A DNA stretch of 64,000 bases from Chryseobacterium sp. Bi04. GTDB taxonomy: Bacteria > Bacteroidota > Bacteroidia > Flavobacteriales > Weeksellaceae. The position numbers were made by a program, and so were the translations under genes. The notes below the pieces were generated by a model that was not told the DNA's origin, made no database searches, and was given only the letters and a program-made list of their open reading frames with translations. Each line of letters opens with the position of its first letter. Positions within the stretch are counted from its first letter, which is position 1. Location of the stretch: assembly GCF_918698085.1 (NCBI RefSeq), contig NZ_CAKKLP010000005.1, positions 124,001 to 188,000 on the forward strand, in the 5' to 3' direction. Positions 44,263 to 52,605 of the stretch are shown piece after piece.

Positions 44263-46086
44263 ATGAAAAAAATTTTAACTATTATTATAACAATAGGCAC
44301 AATAATGATATTCGGACAGGAGTCATGTGCCTTTGACCAGGTTCAGCAGGAACTGGAAAGGAAAAATCCGGAAATCCGGAAAGCAAGAGAAGATGCAGAA
44401 GCCCGTCTCATGCAGACGAACGTAAAGGAGTATCTTAATAAAATTGGGGCCACCTCTAAAAACGGACTGTATACCGGGACAGTTTATGAAATTCCTGTCG
44501 TGGTACATGTTATAGAATCTTCAAGTCCGTCCAATGCTTTTCTTACACGTACCGATACCCAGATCCAGGAATGGATAGAAAACTGTAACAAGATGTTTGC
44601 AACCACCTATGGTAATGGCTATTATACAGAAGGGCCGGGAATTGATGACGGAAATGTTATTCCCTTTAAACTGGTGCTGGCCAAAAGAACCCCGCAATGC
44701 AGTACCACTAACGGAATTATAAGATATAACGGAAGCACCCTTCCAGGATATGATTCAGCTGGTATGAAAGAAAACGGTACCAATGGGCCTAGTGAAAGCC
44801 AAATAAAAAGTATGGCTCCCCATTGGCCTGAAAACTCTTATTTCAATATATATATTGTTATCGCCTTTGATGGAGATAAAAGTACTGGCGGCCTTTTAGG
44901 CTGGGCTGGTGTTCCTGCAAATCCTAATTCTGCCTATGACAGTTTTATGAAAGCAGCCGGCACTAATAATCCATATGTTCTAGCCCATGAATTTGGGCAT
45001 GCAATAGGTCTTGATCATGTCTTCGCCGGAACCTCTGCTATTTCGTCTTCCCCACAGGCATCCCATTGCCCGGATAATTCTAACTGTACTACCAGCAATG
45101 ACAAGGTATGTGATACAGAGCCTACCGCTAATCTATTATATGTTTCGCCATTTCCTTCCAATACAACCATGAATCCTTGTACAGGATCTCCTTATCAGGG
45201 CACTCAGTATAATTTCATGAATTATACTTCCCGTCCGAGAAAATTTACTACGGGGCAGAGAGAACGGGGTATTGCTATGTTTATGCAGTACCGGTCTAAT
45301 CTGACAAGATCTTTGGCAGGAACGGCTATTTCTTCAGCTTCTCCTGTACCTACATTAACGGCTTCTTCCTGCAATCCTACCGGCATAACTAATCCGTCAA
45401 ATCAAGGTATGGGACCAAGGCGAGTTCAACTCGGCAGCATAAATAATGCATCAGATGCATTTTGGACGTATTCTAATGGACATTATTATGCAGATTACAG
45501 TTTACAAAACTGCTTTAGAAGAGAAGTTTTTACCGATATCAGCGTTGATTTCAATGAGCTAAAGGTAAGTTTCGGAGGCAACCCACAATATATAATGGCG
45601 TGGATTGATTATAATAATAATGGCAGTTTTGAAGCTTCAGAATTGATTGGAGCTTCACCTAACAGGCTCAATTCCAGCCAGTCACCTTATGTGATTAATT
45701 TTACACCTCCTGCTTCAGCAGTAAAAGACACGTATCTGAGGATGAGAGTGATCGCGGACAGAGATCAGAAAACACCCTGCGAAAACTTAACGAATGGTCA
45801 AACGGAAGATTATTCAGTACGAATTCCAGGGGCTACCTTAAATACTATTGACATTAATAGACTTCCCCAAGCAGTTCATTATTCGCAAGAGACTAATTCG
45901 TTGATTCTTGTCAATAGTGGATCTAAAAAATTTGGCAGCTACGAAATTTATGATATCAGTGGAAAAATGATTCAAAAAGGAAAGTCTGAAACCAGCGAAA
46001 TTACATTGAACTTCTATCATAAAGGAACTTATGTTTTAACATTTATAGAAAACGGTCAGAAAGTTTCTAAAAAGTTCATCCAATAA
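44263..46086 (+). CDS. Secreted M43 (pappalysin-type) metalloprotease with GEVED-like and T9SS domains
   Basis: 607 residues. Signal peptide to about residue 20. The catalytic domain has the zinc motif HEFGHAIGLDH (first His at residue 242) and the metzincin Met-turn YNFMNYTS. A GEVED-like domain (about 400-525) contains MAWIDYNNNGSFEASELIG and NGQTEDYSVRI. The C-terminus (SYEIYDISGKMIQKGKSE ... GTYVLTFIENGQKVSKKFI) is a T9SS sorting domain. Secreted or surface-attached endopeptidase. Monocistronic. Confidence 0.93.
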   Translation: MKKILTIIITIGTIMIFGQESCAFDQVQQELERKNPEIRKAREDAEARLMQTNVKEYLNKIGATSKNGLYTGTVYEIPVVVHVIESSSPSNAFLTRTDTQIQEWIENCNKMFATTYGNGYYTEGPGIDDGNVIPFKLVLAKRTPQCSTTNGIIRYNGSTLPGYDSAGMKENGTNGPSESQIKSMAPHWPENSYFNIYIVIAFDGDKSTGGLLGWAGVPANPNSAYDSFMKAAGTNNPYVLAHEFGHAIGLDHVFAGTSAISSSPQASHCPDNSNCTTSNDKVCDTEPTANLLYVSPFPSNTTMNPCTGSPYQGTQYNFMNYTSRPRKFTTGQRERGIAMFMQYRSNLTRSLAGTAISSASPVPTLTASSCNPTGITNPSNQGMGPRRVQLGSINNASDAFWTYSNGHYYADYSLQNCFRREVFTDISVDFNELKVSFGGNPQYIMAWIDYNNNGSFEASELIGASPNRLNSSQSPYVINFTPPASAVKDTYLRMRVIADRDQKTPCENLTNGQTEDYSVRIPGATLNTIDINRLPQAVHYSQETNSLILVNSGSKKFGSYEIYDISGKMIQKGKSETSEITLNFYHKGTYVLTFIENGQKVSKKFIQ

Positions 46087-46135
46087 ATCAGGCCGGCAAA
46101 CAGAACGGAAAAGAAAGACCTATCCTGCTAAATTA

Positions 46136-46196
46136 AAAAAAACACATTATTATATATTTTATCAGATTACAGGACTTCAGCAAGTTCTGTAATCTG
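46136..46196 (+). promoter_or_regulatory. A7CACA box plus 15-bp hairpin
   Basis: AAAAAAACACA at 46136-46146, then a stem starting CAGATTACAG / CTGTAATCTG and continuing inward (15 bp, one G-T pair) to a CAGC tetraloop, 46163-46196. It ends 37 nt before the small gene at 46234. Same arrangement as at 41516 and 42783. Confidence 0.65.
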
Positions 46197-46233
46197 CATA
46201 ATAAAAAGACTTTGCAAATAATAAAATCTAAGT

Positions 46234-46491
46234 ATGAAAAATAAAAAATTTTATTTCAATAAAAAATATCATTTCTATGATAAGGATCAAAATATTCTGC
46301 TGCGGGAAGATCAGCTGGTTGGAAAAAAAATGGATGATCTGGATTTCTTTTTCAGCGATTATCAAGTACAAAAAATACATACCAAAGAGTGTGTTTTTGT
46401 TTTGAGAAAATCATTTTTCGGACTATTTAAATTGAAATTATATCTATATCTTGATGAAGATACAGTGTATGATTATGATATTAAACCATAA
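46234..46491 (+). CDS. Small hypothetical protein (85 aa)
   Basis: 85 residues, cytosolic, rich in Lys, Phe and Tyr: MKNKKFYFNKKYHFYDKDQN, then ECVFVLRKSFFGLFKLKLYL. No family is recognised. The conspicuous 5'-UTR hairpin with the A7CACA box supports it as an expressed gene of the local set. Confidence 0.6.
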   Translation: MKNKKFYFNKKYHFYDKDQNILLREDQLVGKKMDDLDFFFSDYQVQKIHTKECVFVLRKSFFGLFKLKLYLYLDEDTVYDYDIKP

Positions 46492-46515
46492 TATAACATC
46501 GGTATCATATTTCTT

Positions 46516-46776
46516 GAACTTGTCTACACTTTTTATTATAATCACAAATCGAAGATTTGACATTATCAAAAAGTCACAAAGTTTATTGAACACTTAAGAT
46601 TAAATAAAGTTTTGAAAGTAAGCTCACTAAAGCTCACGTAAGTTTTTAAAAATCAAAGATTTTTTGCTTACGTGTACTTTTTATTTTCAATCAGTTTAAA
46701 CTTAAATAAACTAAAGTGTTTATAGATTTTCACTCAGCTTTTGTGACTCAATTTTTAATTAGTTTAAGCAGGCGCT
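46516..46776 (+). repeat. Dispersed nested-palindrome intergenic repeat, copy C
   Basis: Same orientation as copy A, full length. Nested inverted pairs are clearest here: AGTCACAAA / TTTGTGACT outside, then CACGTAAG (46635-46642) / CTTACGTG (46667-46674), then AAAAATC / GATTTTT around AAA. The transcript or single strand could fold into one long hairpin. No open frame; it fills most of the gap between 46492 and 47152. Confidence 0.82.
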
Positions 46777-47152
46777 TATTATAGTACTTATGTTTAAATT
46801 CATTTATCATTTTAATTAAATATGCCGGCACTTTCCAACTCAATTTCCAATTTAAGAGTTGTCAGAATTTGAATTAGTGACCACTAAATACTTACATCTG
46901 CCTATAGATTTTTTTTTTTTCGATACTGAATAAAACTTTTGAGGGCCTACTCTGCTTTGGAAGAGTCTCAAAAAATAATAAGTTTTAGCAATGCTTCATT
47001 CCGGCTAAAAAAATAAATTACATAAATCTCTTATTATTTACAAAAACCCACATCAAGAAATTATATATAGCAAAAATAATTAACTTAATTAAGTAATTGT
47101 TGGTATAATTTTCATAATAAAAAGTAGACTTATATTAATTAGCGGAAATATT

Positions 47153-47944
47153 ATGAAAAAAAAGATCAATCCGATAGATGAACAGCAATTTTACGATTTC
47201 TTTGCGAAGAACAGTGATCTTCCTGAAAATTATTATGACTTTTTTAAGGATTCAATTAATAATGCAAAAAGCTTCTCTATAGGTCCCTATTTCTGGTTCA
47301 TTACCAACAATACAAAAATGAGAACAGAAAGAATTAGTGAAAACATTGAGCAATTTACCCCTTACAGCAAGGAAGAATGGATCAATTCAGATACTGGTTT
47401 TTTCATAAATCTTTTTCATCCAAATGACAGACATCATATCATGGCCGCATTTGTATTCTCTGCAACTTTACGTTTACAGCGTCTAAGAGAGGGAAAAACC
47501 AAAATAAGATTCAATTATTATGGCAGAATGATAGACCGGAATGGAGGGTATCGTTGGATATTATTGCAATCACCTCTTCAAATTATTAATAACTATGAAA
47601 TAAAAGCATCTTTGGTAGTCATTTATGACCTTTCTCATTTCATTATTCAAAACCAGCCGTTACTTTCCATAATAGATTTTACTGATAATGAAGTACAATA
47701 TTTCAAGCATATTGATCAGGATCTGCATAAAATAAACACGGAAAAGCCGAATATAACAAATCGTGAGAAAGACATCTTAAAGCTTATGGCACAAGGCTTC
47801 AACAGTCCTAAAATTGCAGAAAAACTTTTTATCTCTTATAGTACGGTGGAAAACCATAAAAGTAATCTTAGAAAAAAAACAAACACTAAAACTTCAGCAG
47901 AATTGATTGCTTATACTATGAATCACAGTTTACTTGTACTTTAA
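47153..47944 (+). CDS. PAS-like / LuxR-type transcription regulator (copy 1)
   Basis: 263 residues. The N-terminal part (about 40-170) has a PAS-fold look, with KEEWINSDTGFFINLFHPND, GRMIDRNGGYRWILLQSPLQ. A C-terminal LuxR/GerE HTH follows: KPNITNREKDILKLMAQGFN, then SPKIAEKLFISYSTVENHKS. There is no receiver domain, so it likely senses a ligand directly or via a partner. Tandem paralogue of the next gene. Confidence 0.88.
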   Translation: MKKKINPIDEQQFYDFFAKNSDLPENYYDFFKDSINNAKSFSIGPYFWFITNNTKMRTERISENIEQFTPYSKEEWINSDTGFFINLFHPNDRHHIMAAFVFSATLRLQRLREGKTKIRFNYYGRMIDRNGGYRWILLQSPLQIINNYEIKASLVVIYDLSHFIIQNQPLLSIIDFTDNEVQYFKHIDQDLHKINTEKPNITNREKDILKLMAQGFNSPKIAEKLFISYSTVENHKSNLRKKTNTKTSAELIAYTMNHSLLVL

Positions 47945-48323
47945 ATAAAAAGAATATAATATAGGATGTCCATAAAAAATTTATGATATACAATGAAGGA
48001 TAAACTTCCCAAGTTTCAAAAGAGTTTCTTGCGAATTGAAAGATTTGTTTTTTAATAAAACCAGCAATTTCCAGATAATCTAGCAAGAATTTTAATAACA
48101 ATATCGAAGATAACTTTTTGAACCTACCACGTCACTGTAAGCGTTCTAAAAAATAATAGACTTTTACAAATTGTTCAATCCCACTAAAAAGCTTCAAGCT
48201 CCTTTTATCATTCACAAAAACGGGCATCAAGAAATTGTGTGTCAGTAAAATCTATTACCTCTGTAGACGCTGGTATAATTTTCGCAATAAAAAATTAGAT
48301 TTATTTTAATTATTCGGAATATT
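47945..48323. other. Spacer belonging to a tandem duplication
   Basis: The roughly 200 bp upstream of copy 2 resembles the region upstream of copy 1: CATCAAGAAATT, GGTATAATTTTC and the final GGAATATTATG stretch are shared. The duplication therefore covered promoter plus gene. No separate gene is seen. Confidence 0.55.
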
Positions 48324-49118
48324 ATGGAGAAAAATATTAACCCAATGGATGAAAAGCAGTTTAATGACTATTTCAATAAAAAAGATGGCCAGCTGCCTGC
48401 CAATTATTTCGATTTTTTTAAGGACTCGATTGAAAGTGCTAAAAAGTTTTCTGTAGGACCTTTCTTTTGGTTTATTGTCAATGGGACCAACATGGAAATA
48501 GAACGAACCAGTGAAAATATTGAACAATTTACTCCTTTTAGCAAAGAAGAATGGATGGGCTCAAGTACTGAATTTTTTATTAACCTATTTCATCCTCAAG
48601 ACAGAGAATACGTAATGGCAGCATTTGTATTTTCTGCCAATGTCCGTTTGCAGTTTCTTAGAGAGGGAAAAACAGATGTAGGGTTTAATCATTACGGCAG
48701 AATGATTACCCGGAATGGAGATTATCGCTGGATATTACTTCAGTCACCCTTTCAAATTATTCATAACTACGAAATAAAAGCATCTATAGTTGTTATTTAT
48801 GATCTTTCCCATTTCATTATTCAAAACCTGCCCCTTCTTTCCATAATAGATTTTAGCGATAATGAAGTCCAGTATTTTAAGCATGTTGATCAGCAATTAC
48901 ATCCAATAGACACAGAAAAGCCAAATATAACAAATCGTGAGAAAGACATCTTAAAGCTTATGGCCCAAGGTCTCAACAGTCCGGAAATTGCAGAAAAGCT
49001 TTTTATCTCTTATAATACGGTGGAGAATCATAAAAGTAACCTTAGAAAAAAAACAAATACTAAAACTTCGGCAGAACTTATTGCTTATACTATGAATCAC
49101 AGCTTGCTTATCCTTTAA
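48324..49118 (+). CDS. PAS-like / LuxR-type transcription regulator (copy 2)
   Basis: 264 residues, very similar along its whole length to copy 1, for example FSKEEWMGSSTEFFINLFHP and GRMITRNGDYRWILLQSPFQ. The HTH part, TNREKDILKLMAQGLNSPEI and NTVENHKSNLRKKTNTKTSA, is almost identical, so both probably bind the same DNA sites. Differences concentrate in the first 60 residues, so the sensed signal or its level may differ. Confidence 0.88.
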   Translation: MEKNINPMDEKQFNDYFNKKDGQLPANYFDFFKDSIESAKKFSVGPFFWFIVNGTNMEIERTSENIEQFTPFSKEEWMGSSTEFFINLFHPQDREYVMAAFVFSANVRLQFLREGKTDVGFNHYGRMITRNGDYRWILLQSPFQIIHNYEIKASIVVIYDLSHFIIQNLPLLSIIDFSDNEVQYFKHVDQQLHPIDTEKPNITNREKDILKLMAQGLNSPEIAEKLFISYNTVENHKSNLRKKTNTKTSAELIAYTMNHSLLIL

Positions 49119-49518
49119 ATAAAAAGAATATCAATAGAGGACAGCTTAAAAAAGATCATGATATGCAATGAAAGCCAACTTCCTGTGAATTGAAAGATTT
49201 GCATTTTAAAATAAATATCATAATACCTTTCTCTGAAATTCTCAACAAAGGCTTCTGAAATTATAACTCTGTACAATGTTACTTATGAAAATTGATTTTT
49301 CAAGGCTTTATTTATGTTAAATTGTATGTCACTACATTCAGTGCAATATGATTAAATCAGGACCTTAAAAACCATGCTCAAAACCTTCCGTAATTCCCCT
49401 AAAATACTTATATTTGAGTTTATCTTTCCTGATGTTTCCAATCAGGATTTGCCTTATACATTATGTAAGGGATCATCGATTTTCGAATCATTCAGCATGC
49501 TCCCCAAATATAAAATAA
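49119..49518. other. Intergenic region before chrA
   Basis: About 400 bp without a supported gene. An ATG frame at 49374 runs into chrA in another frame and looks like a chance overlap. Confidence 0.4.
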
Positions 49519-50859
49519 ATGCAACAAATTATAAACGAAAAAAAAGTCTCAAAACCCTCTTTTTCAGAAGCTGTACAGTTTTGGTTCATCCTGGGGTGGA
49601 TCAGCTTTGGAGGAACTACCGGTCATATTACGATTATGCATTCCTTTTTAGTTGATAAGAAAAAATGGATCAGTACCAGCAAATTCTATCACGCCCTCAA
49701 TGCCTGTATGGTCTTACCCGGCCCGGAAGCTCATCAGCTGGCAATCTATATTGGCTGGAAGCTCCATGGTCTAAAAGGCGGCATAATAGCTGGTTTATTC
49801 TTTATCTTACCCTCAATGTGTATTTTACTGGGACTAAGCTTAATATATGCACTCTACGGAAATACACCGCTGTTAACATCTGTATTTAATGGATTAAAAC
49901 CCGCCGTGCTGGCTATCATTTTATTTGCAACATGGAAAGTAAGTCAAAAATCCCTCCTTACTCCCCTGCATTTTTTCGCCGCATCGATGGCTTTTTTATT
50001 GTCGTATTTTATTCATATTTCAATGCCTTATATCTTATTTGGCATTATCATCTTAGGAATTACTGTCAACCTGATTTTTCCCAAACTTCTAATTCCTAAA
50101 GCCAGAAATAAAGAAAACGAGGATCTCATTCATGAAGATGTATACTTTGTGAATTCCAATCAAAGCAGTTCTGAAACATCGGTAAAGAAAATCATGCTAC
50201 AGCTGCTGGTGTTTGCAGCCTTGTGGCTAGCTCCGTTTTTATATGTATCTAATTTCTTAATTGATCCGATATTTTGGCAAAACTCATCTCTATTATTTAC
50301 CAAAGCTGCTTTCTTAACAATTGGCGGTTCCTATACGGTTATCCCCTATGCTGCCAACCTGGTAACCAATAAATTGATGTGGCTGACTAAGACGCAGATG
50401 ATAGATGGTTTTGCTCTCGCGGAAACTACACCGGGTCCCCTGGTTATTGTATTGTCCTACATTGGCTTCATGGCTGGCTACAACCATTTTGGGGGTTCTT
50501 TGGTAATGGGCTCTATCGGATTGCTTATCGCTTCTTATTTTACTTTTTTGCCCAATTTTATTCTGATTTTTATGGGAGCTCCTTTGATCGAAAAAACGCA
50601 GGAAAACAAAATGATACAGACTGTGTTATCATTAATAACGGCAGCAGTGGTGGGTGTTATTGTCAACCTGGCATTTTATCTGGGTGAGGAAATTTTATTC
50701 AACGGCCAGGCAATCTCTGTAGCAGCTGTAAACTGGATTTCATTGCTCTGGGTAATTATTTCAGTGGTCCTGCTTTACCGGTATAAACTTCATATGATCT
50801 ATCTTATTCTGATCAGTTTATTGTTTGGTGTATTGAAATATCTTTTGCATTTCGCATAA
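49519..50859 (+). CDS. chrA: Chromate transporter (CHR family)
   Basis: 446 residues with about ten to twelve membrane helices in two CHR halves. First half: FWFILGWISFGGTTGHITIM, ACMVLPGPEAHQLAIYIGW and GLKGGIIAGLFFILPSM. Second half: AAFLTIGGSYTVIPYA, MIDGFALAETTPGPLVIVLS and FAGY-like helices. The duplicated GG..PGP.. signatures are diagnostic of long-chain ChrA, which exports chromate in characterised cases. The N-terminal 12 residues are cytosolic. Monocistronic. Confidence 0.94.
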   Translation: MQQIINEKKVSKPSFSEAVQFWFILGWISFGGTTGHITIMHSFLVDKKKWISTSKFYHALNACMVLPGPEAHQLAIYIGWKLHGLKGGIIAGLFFILPSMCILLGLSLIYALYGNTPLLTSVFNGLKPAVLAIILFATWKVSQKSLLTPLHFFAASMAFLLSYFIHISMPYILFGIIILGITVNLIFPKLLIPKARNKENEDLIHEDVYFVNSNQSSSETSVKKIMLQLLVFAALWLAPFLYVSNFLIDPIFWQNSSLLFTKAAFLTIGGSYTVIPYAANLVTNKLMWLTKTQMIDGFALAETTPGPLVIVLSYIGFMAGYNHFGGSLVMGSIGLLIASYFTFLPNFILIFMGAPLIEKTQENKMIQTVLSLITAAVVGVIVNLAFYLGEEILFNGQAISVAAVNWISLLWVIISVVLLYRYKLHMIYLILISLLFGVLKYLLHFA

Positions 50860-51035
50860 ATATAATAACCATATTAATTGCGAAATTATGGTTAGGTAAG
50901 GCCTGTTTAGCAAAGAAGCCATAGACTTTATTGTAGCTGTGACCGCTCACAAAAGAAAGCCGCTCTATTCCCTACTCTGCTACCGTCGTAATAAAGAAAT
51001 TACCTTATCACCCAGAATTCAACATATGCCTCATA

Positions 51036-51644
51036 TTATTTAACAGTACTCTTCGCCTTTTCAGATTCCATTAAGTGGTGTTCTAACGTCGGAAGGGTTT
51101 TGGTAGCAAAAGATTTCAATGATGTTTCCTTACCCTCAGCGCCTTCTTTTTTAAATTCTTCAATATCTTTTTTGTGATCGGTAACCATCAGATCAGTATA
51201 CATACGGTCAAAGTCCACTCCTTTTTTTGCTTTCAGGTCGTCATATTTTTTTTGCTTTTCAGCATCCAAACCCGTTGGCAGTGTATAGCCTGCTGTTGAT
51301 GCCCATTTTTTGAGCTCATCATTGGCCTTAGTATGATCCTTGACCATCATCTCTCCCAAGGTTTTTACCGCAGCACCGGAAGCATTGGTTGCTGCCAGCT
51401 GCCCCATCATCACTTCCATCAGTCCTCCTTTTGCAGCAGCATCAGCAAATTTTTTATCCTGATCGCTCAGAGAATTTGCAGACGGGGAATTAGTGGTTTT
51501 TGCAGAGTCGTTAACGGTCATTGAGGAATCGGAAGGAGCAGATACAGACATGCTGTCTGCAGGCTGGCTTACCGTTGTTGTTTCATTTTTTTTGCAGGCT
51601 ATAAAAGCAAAGACTGCAAAAATTGTTAAAGCAGAATTTTTCAT
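51036..51644 (-). CDS. DUF4142 putative outer-membrane/periplasmic protein
   Basis: 202 residues from the ATG at 51644, where MKNSALTIFAVFAFIACKKN is a lipoprotein signal (an upstream codon would add ten non-signal residues). A Ser/Thr-rich linker of about 40 residues follows. Then a ferritin-like helical DUF4142 domain: DQDKKFADAAAKGGLMEVMM, TLGEMMVKDHTKANDELKKW and YTDLMVTDHKKDIEEFKKEG. Function unknown; members are often linked to stress. Confidence 0.9.
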   Translation of the reverse strand: MKNSALTIFAVFAFIACKKNETTTVSQPADSMSVSAPSDSSMTVNDSAKTTNSPSANSLSDQDKKFADAAAKGGLMEVMMGQLAATNASGAAVKTLGEMMVKDHTKANDELKKWASTAGYTLPTGLDAEKQKKYDDLKAKKGVDFDRMYTDLMVTDHKKDIEEFKKEGAEGKETSLKSFATKTLPTLEHHLMESEKAKSTVK

Positions 51645-51958
51645 ATTAATAAATTTTAAATGGTGATCACTCAATCAATTAACAGATTAGATTTAAAATA
51701 CTTATGATTTAATTACATCCTAAAAATTCCTTATTCCAATTTCATTAATGGCTATAAATAAGACAGTCTAACACTTAAGTAATTCGGGTTGTATCTGCTA
51801 AATAAGAATTACAAAAATAAATTTTAACTCACTAAGAAATTATGATCTCAATCATATACGCCTTATGCTATAGGCAGCGTTATTTCGTGACAGTTTATAT
51901 TTAATCCCAAATGCATAATTTGTAAAAAGAAAAGTTTGTAAAAATATTCCTGAAAATA

Positions 51959-51989
51959 TTTGCAGATATCATTTAAATACTTACTTTTG
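51959..51989 (+). promoter_or_regulatory. tRNA-Ala promoter
   Basis: TTTG (51959-51962), exactly 19 nt, then TACTTTTG (51982-51989): a perfect Bacteroidetes promoter ending 14 bp upstream of the tRNA. Confidence 0.88.
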
Positions 51990-52003
51990 TACCGCTTCAA
52001 AAA

Positions 52004-52077
52004 GGGGGATTGGCGCAGTTGGCTAGCGCGTTTGACTGGCAGTCAAAAGGTCACGGGTTCGAATCCCGTATTCTCCA
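52004..52077 (+). tRNA. tRNA-Ala (anticodon GGC)
   Basis: 74 nt fold into a cloverleaf. Acceptor arms GGGGGAT / ATTCTCC carry the G3-U70 wobble pair that identifies alanine tRNAs. The anticodon stem TTTGA / TCAAA holds loop CTGGCAG with anticodon GGC. The T arm is ACGGG-TTCGAAT-CCCGT. Discriminator A at 52077; only CA of the CCA end is encoded. Confidence 0.95.
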
Positions 52078-52091
52078 CAAAGGACAAATGC

Positions 52092-52118
52092 AAACCTGCT
52101 GATAATCAGTGGGTTTTT
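52092..52118 (+). terminator. Terminator after tRNA-Ala
   Basis: AAACC and CTGAT pair with ATCAG and GGTTT around a single A, interrupted by a TG/TG internal mismatch, then TTTTT. Confidence 0.7.
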
Positions 52119-52605
52119 GTTTTTACTAGACTTTTTTGTCCCACATTTTCCCTACATTTTATATATAACAAAGATAGTGATTTCTTACTTCAGTACCACA
52201 TTTAGTAAATTTTTAGGCTCAAAACTGACTGTTATATCTCTCGAAAAATCTCCAAACTAAAAATATTTTATCTTTTCCAGATAAATAAAGATAAGTCCAA
52301 TTTCAAAAAGAGGGGGCATTACCAAAATCAAAACAAAAGGAGGGGCTTGTTGTTCATATAGGTAGTTAAACTATATATAAAAAAGTTGGTTAAGGTATTA
52401 AAATGGGACTTCACATTCTGGATAAATCCAAAGTTCCCTTAATGTCGTTTTAGACATCATAATAATTAGAACTATAGATTTGACATCACGTTTCTAATCA
52501 ATCGTAGTTCTACTACACTTTTTAAAATTTAACAGAAAACATTATATCTGGCATGATATTTTATCTATCTTTAGTGATATAATATCAAAAACACACAGAT
52601 ATATA
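52119..52605. other. Intergenic region between tRNA-Ala and vgrG
   Basis: About 490 bp, A/T-rich, without a supported gene. TATCTTTA at 52567 resembles a -7 element and lies about 30 bp upstream of the vgrG ATG. Confidence 0.4.

Noticed and set aside
49374..49655. 93-codon plus-strand frame entering chrA
   Set aside because: Its last third lies inside chrA in another frame, and the first part has no recognisable features.
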